Of a stretch of 43,986 nt of DNA, positions 1 through 7,953 are shown piece by piece. Under the pieces are notes generated by a model. That model was given only the letters and a program-made list of their open reading frames with translations, was not told where the DNA came from and did no database searches. The stretch is from Gammaproteobacteria bacterium (GTDB lineage: Bacteria; Pseudomonadota; Gammaproteobacteria; Thiohalomonadales; Thiohalomonadaceae). The translations under genes were made by a program, and so were the position numbers. Position 1 is the first letter of the stretch. Each line of letters begins with the position of its first letter. Location of the stretch: assembly GCA_024709225.1 (NCBI GenBank), contig JANJXC010000028.1, forward strand, positions 1 through 43,986. The letters run 5' to 3'.

Positions 1-3
1 ACA

Positions 4-609
4 ATGGGCGTACTCGTAGGTCGTAAGGCTCCGGATTTCACCGCTCCCGCCGTGCTGGGCGACGGCTCCATTGTGGAAGAGTTCCACTTTGCCGGCGCCA
101 CCAAGAACAAGTATGCAGTGGTGTTCTTCTACCCGCTGGACTTCACCTTCGTCTGCCCCTCCGAGCTGATCGCCTTCGATCACCGTCTGGAGGAGTTCAA
201 GAAGCGCAATTGCGAAGTGATCGGTGTCTCCATCGACTCCCACTTCACCCACAACGCCTGGCGCAACACCCCGGTGAACCAGGGCGGCATCGGCCCGGTC
301 GGCTACACCCTGGTGGCCGACATGAACCACAACATCTGCAAGGCCTTTGACGTCGAGACCCCGGACGGCAACGTCGCCTTCCGCGGCTCCTTCCTCATCG
401 ACCGTCAGGGTGTGGTGCGTCACCAGATCGTCAATGACCTGCCGCTGGGCCGCGACATCGACGAGATGCTGCGCATGGTCGATGCCCTGCAGTTCTTCGA
501 AGAGCACGGCGAGGTCTGCCCGGCCGGCTGGAACAAGGGCAAGAAGGGCATGAAGGCCGACCCGAAGGGCGTGGCCGAATACCTGGCGAGCGAAGCCGGC
601 AAGCTGTAA
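4..609 (+). CDS. 2-Cys peroxiredoxin (AhpC/Prx1 type)
   Basis: A 201-residue thiol peroxidase of the AhpC/TSA family that would reduce hydrogen peroxide and organic hydroperoxides in the cytoplasm. The peroxidatic cysteine is C51 in FTFVCPSE, and the resolving cysteine is C172 in the C-terminal VCPAGW motif, so this is a typical 2-Cys enzyme working as an obligate dimer. A GGIG motif before the fourth strand resembles the GGLG loop of peroxide-sensitive forms, but the YF motif that usually accompanies it is not seen at the C-terminus. Length is normal. Only three bases precede the ATG, so the RBS and promoter lie outside the window. A strong intrinsic terminator follows at once, so the gene ends its transcription unit. 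The reductant (AhpF, thioredoxin or another) cannot be told from here. Confidence 0.96.
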   Translation: MGVLVGRKAPDFTAPAVLGDGSIVEEFHFAGATKNKYAVVFFYPLDFTFVCPSELIAFDHRLEEFKKRNCEVIGVSIDSHFTHNAWRNTPVNQGGIGPVGYTLVADMNHNICKAFDVETPDGNVAFRGSFLIDRQGVVRHQIVNDLPLGRDIDEMLRMVDALQFFEEHGEVCPAGWNKGKKGMKADPKGVAEYLASEAGKL

Positions 610-631
610 GCCGCTTTCAGCTGCAGCAAAC

Positions 632-669
632 AAAAAGGCCGACCGGGGCAGCCCGGTCGGCCTTTTTTT
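632..669 (+). terminator. Rho-independent terminator of the peroxiredoxin gene
   Basis: Perfect GC-rich hairpin (GGCCGACCGGG paired with CCCGGTCGGCC, four-base loop), extended by A/T pairs and ending in seven T residues. It starts 22 nt after the peroxiredoxin stop codon. Confidence 0.93.
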
Positions 670-744
670 ATTTCTCGCACTCGCGGCAGGCGGTGTCGCA
701 CCCGGCCCGTTGCCGGTCACTGCCGCCTCCGCCATGATAGCGCC

Positions 745-2640
745 ATGCATGACACCGATTTGGCGCTGACCGATACCGAACTGCGCACCTTGCTCGATGA
801 GGTGCTGGCCCTGCGTGCCCGTGTGGCAGACGGGGCGATGCAGCGGCTGCAGCCCCTGCAACGCTGTTATGAGGCCGGCGGCTATACCGCCAGTGCACGC
901 AATCTGGCGCAATATCTTGAGTTGCGCCGCACGGACCTGCGCCCGCTGCAGGAGCGGCTGGCGGCGGCGGGGCTGTCGTCGCTGGGGCGCGGCGAGGCGC
1001 ATGTGGAGGCCACGCTGGCCGCTATCGCCGCATTGCTGGCACGTGCCCTCGGCGCCGCCGCGACGATGCCCGACAGCGGCGGCCCGGCCTTTGGCGCGGG
1101 GCAGCGCCTGCTGACGCAGCATACCGACGAGCTGTTCGGCCCGGCCCGGCAGCCGCGGCAGGCGCGCATCATGGTGACGCTGCCCAGCGAGGCGGCGCTC
1201 GACTACGACCTGGTGCAGGGGCTGTTGCAGGCCGGCATGGACGTGGCGCGCATCAATTGCGCCCACGATGACGCCCACGCCTGGGAAGCGATGATCGGTC
1301 ATGTGCGGCGTGCGGAACGCGACAGCGGCCTACGCTGCCGCGTGCTGATGGATCTGGCCGGCCACAAGCTGCGCACCGGCCCCACTGCCGTCGCGCCGGC
1401 GGTACTGCACATCCGGCCGCAACGCGATGTATTCGGCCTGGTGGTGACGCCGGCGCAGATCCTGCTGGAGCCGGCCGAGCAGTGCGCACCGGATGGCGCG
1501 GGTGTCATGCAGGATACCTACCTGCACCTGCGCATTCCGCTCGAGTTGCATGAGCGCCTGCGCCCCGGTGATCGCCTGCGCTTCAGCGATGGCCGCGGCA
1601 AGCGGCGTGACCTGGACGTGATCGCACGCACGCCGGCCGAGCACTGGCTGGTGCACAGTGCGCGCTCCGCCTATCTCAGCGCCGACACGGTGTTTGAGCT
1701 GCGTCGGCACAACAGCCATCGGCGCTGGAAACGCCTGGGGCGCTATGCCCTGTGTCCGTTTGCCGGCCAGCCGCAGGCATTGCGGCTGTACTGGGGGGAC
1801 CGCCTGCTATTGCGGCACGATGACCAGCCGGGCCGCGCGACGCAGCGCGATGCTCTCGGCAATATCCTGGCGCCGGCCAGTATTGGCTGCACCTTGCCTG
1901 CGGTGATCGATCAGCTGCAGGTGGGCGATCCGGTGTGGTTCGACGACGGCAAGCTGGGCTGTGAGGTGGAGGCGCTGCTGCCGGAGGGGGCACTGCTCAA
2001 GGTGACGCATGCGGCGCCGGCAGGCATCAACCTGCGCAGCGACAAGGGCATCAACTTTCCCAACACCCGTCTCGACCTGCCGCCGCTGGCGGCCAAGGAC
2101 CTGCAGGATCTGGATTTCGTCTGCCGTCATGCCGACATGGTGGGCTTCTCCTTTGTGGAGACCCTGGCCGACATGGAGTTCATGATGCGGGAGCTGGCGC
2201 AGCGTGGCTGGGCCGATCTGCCCATCATCGCCAAGATCGAAACGGCGCGGGCGGTGAGTAATCTGGGTGAACTGATCCTCGGCACCATCGGCCGCCACAC
2301 CCTGGGCATCATGATCGCCCGCGGCGATCTGGCGGTGGAGTTGGGCGGTGTGCGCCTGGCGGAGATCCAGGAGGAGATCCTCTGGCTGTGCGAGGCGGCA
2401 CATGTGCCGGTGATCTGGGCCACCCAGGTGCTGGAGACGCTGACCCAGAAAGGGATGCGTTCACGCCCGGAGCTCACCGATGCCGCGATGGGTGTGCGCG
2501 CCGAATGCGTGATGCTGAACAAGGGGCCCTATGTGCTTGATGCCGTACGCCTGCTTGATGACATCATGCGCCGCATGGAGGCGCACCAGCACAAGAAGAT
2601 GTCCCGCCTGCGCGCCCTCGGCCTGGCCGGGAAGACATAG
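745..2640 (+). CDS. Atypical pyruvate-kinase-like protein with N-terminal extension
   Basis: This 631-residue protein carries pyruvate kinase barrel motifs in family order. RINCAH (R169, N171, H174) matches RLNFSH, MDLAGHKLRTG matches QDLKGPKIRTG, IIAKIE has K497 and E499, MIARGDLAVE has D528, and ATQVLETLTQ has T560. The catalytic Lys, Glu, Asp and Thr are therefore kept. It differs from ordinary pyruvate kinase in four ways: about 140 extra helical residues at the N-terminus, an enlarged segment between the MDLAGHK and IIAKIE motifs where the B domain sits, NKGPY in place of the SGETA loop, and an end soon after the barrel without the regulatory C-terminal domain. Function could be pyruvate kinase or another phosphoenolpyruvate/enolate reaction. 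The ATG has no obvious Shine-Dalgarno sequence, so the start is less certain than the frame. Confidence 0.88.
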   Translation: MHDTDLALTDTELRTLLDEVLALRARVADGAMQRLQPLQRCYEAGGYTASARNLAQYLELRRTDLRPLQERLAAAGLSSLGRGEAHVEATLAAIAALLARALGAAATMPDSGGPAFGAGQRLLTQHTDELFGPARQPRQARIMVTLPSEAALDYDLVQGLLQAGMDVARINCAHDDAHAWEAMIGHVRRAERDSGLRCRVLMDLAGHKLRTGPTAVAPAVLHIRPQRDVFGLVVTPAQILLEPAEQCAPDGAGVMQDTYLHLRIPLELHERLRPGDRLRFSDGRGKRRDLDVIARTPAEHWLVHSARSAYLSADTVFELRRHNSHRRWKRLGRYALCPFAGQPQALRLYWGDRLLLRHDDQPGRATQRDALGNILAPASIGCTLPAVIDQLQVGDPVWFDDGKLGCEVEALLPEGALLKVTHAAPAGINLRSDKGINFPNTRLDLPPLAAKDLQDLDFVCRHADMVGFSFVETLADMEFMMRELAQRGWADLPIIAKIETARAVSNLGELILGTIGRHTLGIMIARGDLAVELGGVRLAEIQEEILWLCEAAHVPVIWATQVLETLTQKGMRSRPELTDAAMGVRAECVMLNKGPYVLDAVRLLDDIMRRMEAHQHKKMSRLRALGLAGKT

Positions 2641-2654
2641 TGGCGGTCGCCTTT

Positions 2655-2675
2655 ACTTGTAACTTGTAACTTGTG
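2655..2675. repeat. Heptanucleotide tandem repeat (ACTTGTA, 3 units)
   Basis: Three consecutive 7-mers (ACTTGTA, ACTTGTA, ACTTGTG) lie in the 43-nt gap between two convergent stop codons. Related arrays occur at 33388-33408, 39581-39608 and 39631-39658. Confidence 0.8.
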
Positions 2676-2683
2676 ACTGATTT

Positions 2684-2890
2684 TCAGGCGTTCAGGTCGG
2701 GGATCAGTTCGCTCTCCAGCTTGGCGATGATGTCCTTGAGGAGCAGCTTGCGTTTTTTGAGGCGGCGGATCTGCAATTGATCGGCGGCCGGATCGGTGGT
2801 CAGGCGCGCGATGATTTCATCGAGGTCGCGGTGTTCCAGCTGCAGTTCTTCCAAACGACGCCGGATTGCCTCTAAGTCCTGACCATACAT
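2684..2890 (-). CDS. DUF465 (YdcH-family) small coiled-coil protein
   Basis: A 68-residue, highly charged, almost wholly helical protein starting MYGQDLEAIRRRLEEL. The pattern HRDLDEIIARL followed by IRRLKKRKLLLKDIIAKLE is typical of the DUF465/YdcH family, whose members form two-helix coiled coils and have no settled function. A longer frame extends upstream, but the start at 2890 is chosen because a GGAG ribosome-binding site lies about 10 nt before it and the family motif begins there. It is convergent with the pyruvate-kinase-like gene and divergent from the ectoine operon. Confidence 0.88.
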   Translation of the reverse strand: MYGQDLEAIRRRLEELQLEHRDLDEIIARLTTDPAADQLQIRRLKKRKLLLKDIIAKLESELIPDLNA

Positions 2891-3279
2891 GCTTTTTTCT
2901 CCGCCACGGCGTGCGATATGCGCGCATCCATTATCCCGCATGCCGTCGCTTGTGCCTATACCCGCGCAAGCCACGGGTTTGGGATTTTTCAGGCAATGTG
3001 TTAGGGTAGAAAGCGTTCGTGGCGTCTTGGTTGCCATGAATATGTGAGTTTCCCTCTGACCGGACGATGTGTTTCCACAGCGAGACACCTAAGCCAGTTA
3101 ACGTGCGCCACCCCCGGCGCGCACTCTGATGGCGCTGCGGCGCCATACCGCGCGGCACTAGCCGCTTCGATGAACCGACGACGATACGGCGCTGCGGCGC
3201 CCGGATGCAGATTCTTTGCCCGGTTTCGTCTGCTCGATGAACCATGGCGACACGGCGGCAGGCCGTGTGCGACAGGCCT
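2891..3279. promoter_or_regulatory. Divergent intergenic region and ectA leader with repeated hairpins
   Basis: 389 nt without a convincing gene, between ydcH-like (minus) and ectA (plus). The 14-mer GGCGCTGCGGCGCC occurs twice, at 3131-3144 and 3188-3201; each copy can fold as GGCGC-N4-GCGCC. CGATGAACC also occurs twice, at 3168-3176 and 3235-3243, so the region looks like an imperfect duplication of about 60 nt. A weak sigma70-like pair (TTGGGA at 2979, TAGGGT at 3002, 17-nt spacer) is the best plus-strand promoter I see. Osmotic control of ectA would be expected to act here, but no known operator is recognised. Confidence 0.5.
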
Positions 3280-3804
3280 ATGACACAAACACAATCCGAG
3301 GCTGCCACGGCGGCCGGCAAGATATCCCTGCGTGCGCCGCAGCTGGCCGATGGCCAGGCGGTGCATGCGCTGGTGCGGCGCTGTCCGCCGCTCGACCTCA
3401 ATTCCAGTTACAGCTATTTCCTGTTGTGCAGCCACCATGCCGACACCTGCGTGGTGGCGCAGCAGGGGCAGGATACCGTCGGCTTCATTTCCGCCTATCG
3501 CCTGCCGCAGGCGCCGCACACGCTGTTTGTCTGGCAGGTGGCGGTGGACGCGCGCATGCGCGGGCAGGGGCTGGCCGGCCGCATGCTGGAACACCTGCTG
3601 GCGCGGCCATCGTGCCACGGCGTGCAGTTTGTCGAGACCACAGTCGCGCCATCCAACCACGCCTCGCGGCGGGTGTTCGCGCGTTGCGCTGCTGCGCGCA
3701 ACGCGGCATGGCAGGAAGAGGTGTTTCTCTCGCCGGCGCAGTTTGGCGCCGAGGCGCACGAAGAGGAAGTGCTGCTGCGCATCGGCCCCTTGCGGGGGCA
3801 ATGA
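3280..3804 (+). CDS. ectA: L-2,4-diaminobutyrate acetyltransferase (ectoine synthesis)
   Basis: GNAT-fold acetyltransferase that converts L-2,4-diaminobutyrate and acetyl-CoA to N-gamma-acetyl-diaminobutyrate, the second step of ectoine synthesis. The EctA signature PPLDLNSSYSYFLLC is present. The acetyl-CoA loop follows a strand as DARMRGQGLAGRML, with the R-x-x-G-x-G/A pattern. VETTVAPSNHASRRVF is also typical of the family. From the ATG at 3280 it is 174 residues, a normal length. An upstream in-frame ATG at 3244 would add 12 residues; 3280 is preferred because it gives a family-like N-terminus (MTQTQSEAA), but neither start has a strong RBS. First gene of ectABC, 49 nt before ectB. Confidence 0.95.
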   Translation: MTQTQSEAATAAGKISLRAPQLADGQAVHALVRRCPPLDLNSSYSYFLLCSHHADTCVVAQQGQDTVGFISAYRLPQAPHTLFVWQVAVDARMRGQGLAGRMLEHLLARPSCHGVQFVETTVAPSNHASRRVFARCAAARNAAWQEEVFLSPAQFGAEAHEEEVLLRIGPLRGQ

Positions 3805-3853
3805 ATCAATCTTGCGCCCGCTGCTGTGGGCGCGCCACGACAGGAGGTATCAC

Positions 3854-5131
3854 ATGCGTATCATCGAACAACTGGAATCTGAAGTCCGTAGCTATGTGCG
3901 CGCCTTTCCGGCGGTGTTCGACCGGGCGGAGGGCGCCTTGCTGTATGACGAACACGGTAACCGCTACATCGACTTTTTCGCCGGTGCCGGCACCCTGAAT
4001 TACGGTCACAACAATCCGCTCATCAACCAGGCGATGATCGAATATCTGGGACGTAACGGCATCGTGCACGGTCTGGACAAGGCTACCGTGGCGAAGAAGA
4101 ACTTTTTGCAGAAGTTCCACGACACCATCCTCAAGCCGCGTAACCTGGACTACAAGGTGCAGTTCACCGGACCCACCGGCACCAATGCCGTGGAGACGGC
4201 GCTCAAGCTGGCGCGCATGGTCAAGCGCCGCTCCAATGTCATCGCCTTCACCAATGGCTATCACGGCCTGACCATGGGCTCGCTGGCGGTGACCGGCAAT
4301 GACTTCTACCGCGACGAGCATTACGGTGCCCGCGCCAATGCCGACAGCATGCCCTATGACGGCTATTTCGGCCCCGACGTCAATACCATCGAGTACCTGC
4401 GCCGCTTCATCTCCGACAAGTCCAGTGGTGTCGACCTGCCGGCGGCGATCATCGTCGAGACGGTGCAGGGTGAGGGCGGCATCAATGTCGCCAGCGTCGA
4501 ATGGCTGCAGCAGCTGGAGGCGCTGTGCCGTGAGTTCGATATCCTGCTCATCATCGATGATATCCAGATGGGCAACGGCCGCACCGGCCAGTTCTTCAGC
4601 TTCGAGCGCGCCGGCATCAAGCCCGACATGGTCACGTTATCCAAGTCCATCGGCGGCGGGCTGCCCATGGCCCTGGTGCTGATGCGTCCCGAGCTCGATC
4701 AATGGAAACCCGGCGAGCACACCGGCACCTTTCGCGGCAATAACCTGGCCTTCGTCGCTGCCTGCGAGGCCTTGTCCTATTGGGATAACGGTGATTTCGC
4801 CGAGGGCGTGGCCTACAAGGGACGTATCATGGAGGAACTGCTGCGGGGCATCGTCGAAAAATATCCCGAGCTCGACATCCGTCTGCGCGGCATCGGCATG
4901 GTGTGGGGGCTGGATTTCAGTGCCCGGCCCGGCTTCCCGGCGGCCATCTCGCGCGAGGCCTTTGCCAACAACCTGGTCATCGAACTGGCCGGCTCGGAGG
5001 ATCATGTGCTCAAGTTCCTGCCTTCGCTGACCATCGATGAAGAGACCTTGCGCGAAGGTATGGCTATCATTGATCAGGCCATCGGTACCCTGCAGACGAA
5101 GGGTGAGGAACGTCGTCGGGGGATGGCATAA
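3854..5131 (+). CDS. ectB: Diaminobutyrate-2-oxoglutarate transaminase (ectoine synthesis)
   Basis: Class III PLP-dependent aminotransferase that makes L-2,4-diaminobutyrate from aspartate semialdehyde and glutamate, the committed step to ectoine. [18 protein letters not shown] binds the cofactor phosphate. [13 protein letters not shown] contains the cofactor-contacting Asp in the form typical of EctB, and [11 protein letters not shown] supplies the Schiff-base lysine, K264. The 425-residue length fits the family. The start at 3854 has a good AGGAGG ribosome-binding site; the same frame is open far upstream across ectA, but that part is not coding. Its stop overlaps the ectC start by one base (TAATG), which implies translational coupling. 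Confidence 0.97.
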   Translation: MRIIEQLESEVRSYVRAFPAVFDRAEGALLYDEHGNRYIDFFAGAGTLNYGHNNPLINQAMIEYLGRNGIVHGLDKATVAKKNFLQKFHDTILKPRNLDYKVQFTGPTGTNAVETALKLARMVKRRSNVIAFTNGYHGLTMGSLAVTGNDFYRDEHYGARANADSMPYDGYFGPDVNTIEYLRRFISDKSSGVDLPAAIIVETVQGEGGINVASVEWLQQLEALCREFDILLIIDDIQMGNGRTGQFFSFERAGIKPDMVTLSKSIGGGLPMALVLMRPELDQWKPGEHTGTFRGNNLAFVAACEALSYWDNGDFAEGVAYKGRIMEELLRGIVEKYPELDIRLRGIGMVWGLDFSARPGFPAAISREAFANNLVIELAGSEDHVLKFLPSLTIDEETLREGMAIIDQAIGTLQTKGEERRRGMA

Positions 5132-5520
5132 TGATCGTGCGTACGCTGAGTGAAATCATCGGCACTGTACGGGATGTGCGCGCCGAAAACGGCAACTGGG
5201 TCAGCCGCCGCCTTTTGCTCAAGGATGACGGCATGGGCTTTTCCTTTCATGAGACCACCATCTTTGCTGGCACCGAAACCCCTATCTGGTACAAGCATCA
5301 CCTCGAGGCGGTATATTGCGTTGGCGGCGAGGGCGAGATCGAGGATCTGGCAACGGGGATTACCCATCCGATCCGCGACGGCACCCTGTATGCCCTCAAC
5401 CAGCATGATCGCCACAAGCTGCGCGCGTTCTCCGATCTGCGCCTGGTATGCGTCTTCAATCCACCGCTCAGCGGGCGTGAGGTGCATGACAGGGACGGCG
5501 CCTATCCACCTGCGGACTGA
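5131..5520 (+). CDS. ectC: L-ectoine synthase
   Basis: A 129-residue cupin-fold lyase that cyclises N-gamma-acetyl-diaminobutyrate to ectoine with loss of water. The start [12 protein letters not shown], the segment [19 protein letters not shown] and the metal/substrate region [16 protein letters not shown] are typical of EctC. It overlaps ectB by one nucleotide and completes the biosynthetic operon. There is no ectD (hydroxylase) or operon-linked aspartokinase here, so the cluster alone supports ectoine but not hydroxyectoine. Confidence 0.97.
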   Translation: MIVRTLSEIIGTVRDVRAENGNWVSRRLLLKDDGMGFSFHETTIFAGTETPIWYKHHLEAVYCVGGEGEIEDLATGITHPIRDGTLYALNQHDRHKLRAFSDLRLVCVFNPPLSGREVHDRDGAYPPAD

Positions 5521-5583
5521 TGTCGCCGGCACCGTGCGGTCGCACCGCCGCGCGAGTGCCGCCGGTTGCGCCGGGTGGCAGCC

Positions 5584-6828
5584 ATGCTGACGGTCATTGC
5601 GTCGCTGTTTTCCCTGCTGCTGGGCATCGGCCTGCTGCTGATCGGCATGGGGTCCCTCGGCACCCTGCTTGGCGTACGTGCCGGCATCGAACAGTTTGGT
5701 CCTTCGCTGACCGGCGTGGTGATGGCGGCATACTTCCTCGGTTTCGTCGTCGGCAATTTTGTCTGCCCGCCGCTGATCCGGCGCGTCGGCCATGTGCGCG
5801 CCTTTGCTGCCATGGCCGCGATTGTTACCGCCGTGGCGCTGAGCCATGCGCTGATCGTCTATCCGGTGACATGGTTTGCGCTGCGCGTGATAAATGGCGC
5901 GTGCATGATGGGGCTGTACATGGTGGTGGAGAGCTGGCTTAACGCCATCACCCCCAACGAGCGGCGCGGCCAGGTGTTCGCGGTATACATGGCCACCACC
6001 TTGCTGGCCATGGCCGCCGGCCAGTACCTGATCCTGGTGGGGGAGATCACCAGCCTCACCCCCTTTGCACTCACCGCGGTGTTTCTTGCCCTGGCCCTGG
6101 TGCCGGTAGTATTGACCCGCATCAGCCAGCCGGTGGTGGTGGAGACACCGCGCCTGGCGTTACGCACGCTGTTTGCGCTTGCGCCGCTGGGCGCCGCGGG
6201 TGCGCTGTTCGCAGGCCTGGCCACCGGTGCCTTCTGGGGCATGGGGCCGCTGTTCGCTCACCGCATCGGTCTGGCACCGGCGGGCGTGGCGCTGTTCATG
6301 AGCGCCGCCATACTCGGGGGGGCGTTGTTGCAGTGGCCCATCGGCCGTCTGTCCGACAACAGTGATCGACGCCGGGTCTTGGCCGTGGTCAGCCTCGGCG
6401 CGGTGGTGGCGGCGCTGGCGACCTATGGCTTGGTGCTTGCCATTCCGGGTGTACTGTATGTCAGCACCTTCATCTACGGCGGTTTTGCCTTCACCATTTA
6501 TTCGCTCAGTGTGGCACACACCAATGATCACCTGAGCAAGGACCAGGTGCTCGAGGCAACGCGCAGCCTGCTGCTGCTGCACGGTGTCGGCGCGGTGATA
6601 GGTCCGGCCCTCGCCGGCGTGCTGATGACCCTGCTTGGTCCCGGCAGTCTGCTGGTCTACTTCGCCGTGGTGCAGGCCCTGCTCGGATTGTATGCACTGC
6701 TGCGCATGCGTGTTCGCCTCCCGATCATTCCGGCTGAACCGTTCAAGCCGATGGCGGGTGATACCTCGCAGGTGGTACTGGAGATGGACCCGCGTGCGGA
6801 GGAACCCGGCATGGAGGAGGTGCGTTGA
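5584..6828 (+). CDS. MFS transporter, YcaD-like
   Basis: A roughly 414-residue integral membrane protein with about 12 hydrophobic segments. RRVGHVRAFA between TM2 and TM3 and GRLSDNSDRRRVLA between TM8 and TM9 are the charged loops of the major facilitator superfamily. The VESWLNAITPNERRGQVFAVYM segment resembles the YcaD/MFS_1 subgroup. The ATG at 5584 is preferred over an in-frame TTG at 5566 because a GGTGG lies just upstream and the first membrane helix follows directly. It lies 63 nt after ectC with no visible terminator, so it may be cotranscribed. Ectoine or an osmolyte as substrate is only a guess from position; YcaD-type carriers have no firmly known substrate. The C-terminal tail after the last helix is acidic and probably cytoplasmic. 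Confidence 0.88.
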   Translation: MLTVIASLFSLLLGIGLLLIGMGSLGTLLGVRAGIEQFGPSLTGVVMAAYFLGFVVGNFVCPPLIRRVGHVRAFAAMAAIVTAVALSHALIVYPVTWFALRVINGACMMGLYMVVESWLNAITPNERRGQVFAVYMATTLLAMAAGQYLILVGEITSLTPFALTAVFLALALVPVVLTRISQPVVVETPRLALRTLFALAPLGAAGALFAGLATGAFWGMGPLFAHRIGLAPAGVALFMSAAILGGALLQWPIGRLSDNSDRRRVLAVVSLGAVVAALATYGLVLAIPGVLYVSTFIYGGFAFTIYSLSVAHTNDHLSKDQVLEATRSLLLLHGVGAVIGPALAGVLMTLLGPGSLLVYFAVVQALLGLYALLRMRVRLPIIPAEPFKPMAGDTSQVVLEMDPRAEEPGMEEVR

Positions 6829-6975
6829 GCGCCGCGTGGTGAGGCGGCAGTGATATTCCATGATTTTCGTGGTGTTATGTGGCGGCGCAAATGAGGGTAA
6901 ACTACTTACGTTCAGGACATAGGCATTATGTTGACCGCGCGGAAGTAGGCGTCGACGCTGACAGGGAATCCAGGG

Positions 6976-7953
6976 ATGAGCATGGTCTACGGCAGGAAGG
7001 GATGGATCATGGCGCTGCTGTTGCTGGCGCTGGCCGGTTGTGCCGTGCAGCCGCTACCCGCACCTGAACCCCTCTCTGCGCCATCCGCCCCCGCCGCAGC
7101 ACCGACCGTTCCCGCCCAGGCGCCCGCCAAAACAGTTTCCCAGCCACGCGTCGCCATCGTCGTGAGCATGGATACGCCGGCCTATACCGACGTGGCCGCA
7201 CAACTGGAACACCGCCTGGGCAAGCGTGCCACGCGTTACCTGCTGGACGGCACGACGCGCGTAACGCTGGAGCGTTCCGCCCCTGAGCAGATCGTCGCCA
7301 TCGGTCTGGAAGCCGCGTTGCTGGCCAAGGCGATGGCGCTGCGCGACACCACGGTGGTGTTTTGCCAAGTGTTCAATCATGTGGAGCATGGCCTGGTGGC
7401 GCCGCAGCAGCACGGGGTGGCGGTGTTTCCTTCATTCCACAAGACCTTTGCCACCTGGCGTGCCCTGGCGCCGGCACTGCGCGAGGTGTTGGTGTTTACC
7501 GGCCCGGGATTCGAACGGGTCTTGACCCATGCGGCCGCTGCCGCCAGCCAGCACGGCATCCTCCTGACCCATCGCAGTGTCAGCTCCGACAAGGAGTTTC
7601 TGTACCAGTACAAGCGCATGAGCGAGCAGGCCGACGGGCTTTGGCTGTTGCCCGACAATCGTATCCTGAGCCGCGCTACCATCCAGGAAATCATGTCGTT
7701 CAGTCTGCGCAATGGCAAGCAGGTGGCGGTGTTCAGTGAGCAGCTGCTGCGTCTCGGTGGGCTGTTCAGTGCGATCAGCAGCCCGGCAGAGATCGCGGCC
7801 AAGGTAGTGCAGCGACTCGATGCCAGCGACAGTCGCAGCGACGATGCCGGGTTGCTGTTTCTGGAACAGGCGGTGGTGCGGATCAATCCGGTGATCGCCC
7901 AACGCCTCCATCTCACGATACCGGAGCCGCTGCTGTCCCATGTCGCCGAATAA
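6976..7953 (+). CDS. ABC-type substrate-binding-like lipoprotein
   Basis: A 325-residue lipoprotein. The N-terminus has Arg-Lys, a hydrophobic stretch and the lipobox LALAGC, with the Cys near residue 22. A Pro/Ala-rich linker of about 30 residues follows. The remaining globular part (VAIVVSMDTPAYTDVA, then VVFCQVFNH, LVFTGPGFERVL and QADGLWLLPDNRIL) has the alternating strand/helix layout of the ABC_sub_bind type of periplasmic binding protein. No transporter permease or ATPase is nearby. Instead it overlaps the next gene, a membrane GGDEF/EAL protein, by 14 nt, so it more likely senses a ligand for that protein. An ATG at 7009 has a better RBS but would remove the charged part of the signal peptide. 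Confidence 0.82.
   Translation: MSMVYGRKGWIMALLLLALAGCAVQPLPAPEPLSAPSAPAAAPTVPAQAPAKTVSQPRVAIVVSMDTPAYTDVAAQLEHRLGKRATRYLLDGTTRVTLERSAPEQIVAIGLEAALLAKAMALRDTTVVFCQVFNHVEHGLVAPQQHGVAVFPSFHKTFATWRALAPALREVLVFTGPGFERVLTHAAAAASQHGILLTHRSVSSDKEFLYQYKRMSEQADGLWLLPDNRILSRATIQEIMSFSLRNGKQVAVFSEQLLRLGGLFSAISSPAEIAAKVVQRLDASDSRSDDAGLLFLEQAVVRINPVIAQRLHLTIPEPLLSHVAE

Noticed and set aside
3332..3853. Upstream extension of the ectB reading frame
   Set aside because: Overlaps ectA in another frame; the Arg/Trp/Cys-rich translation is unlike EctB, and a good RBS exists at 3842.
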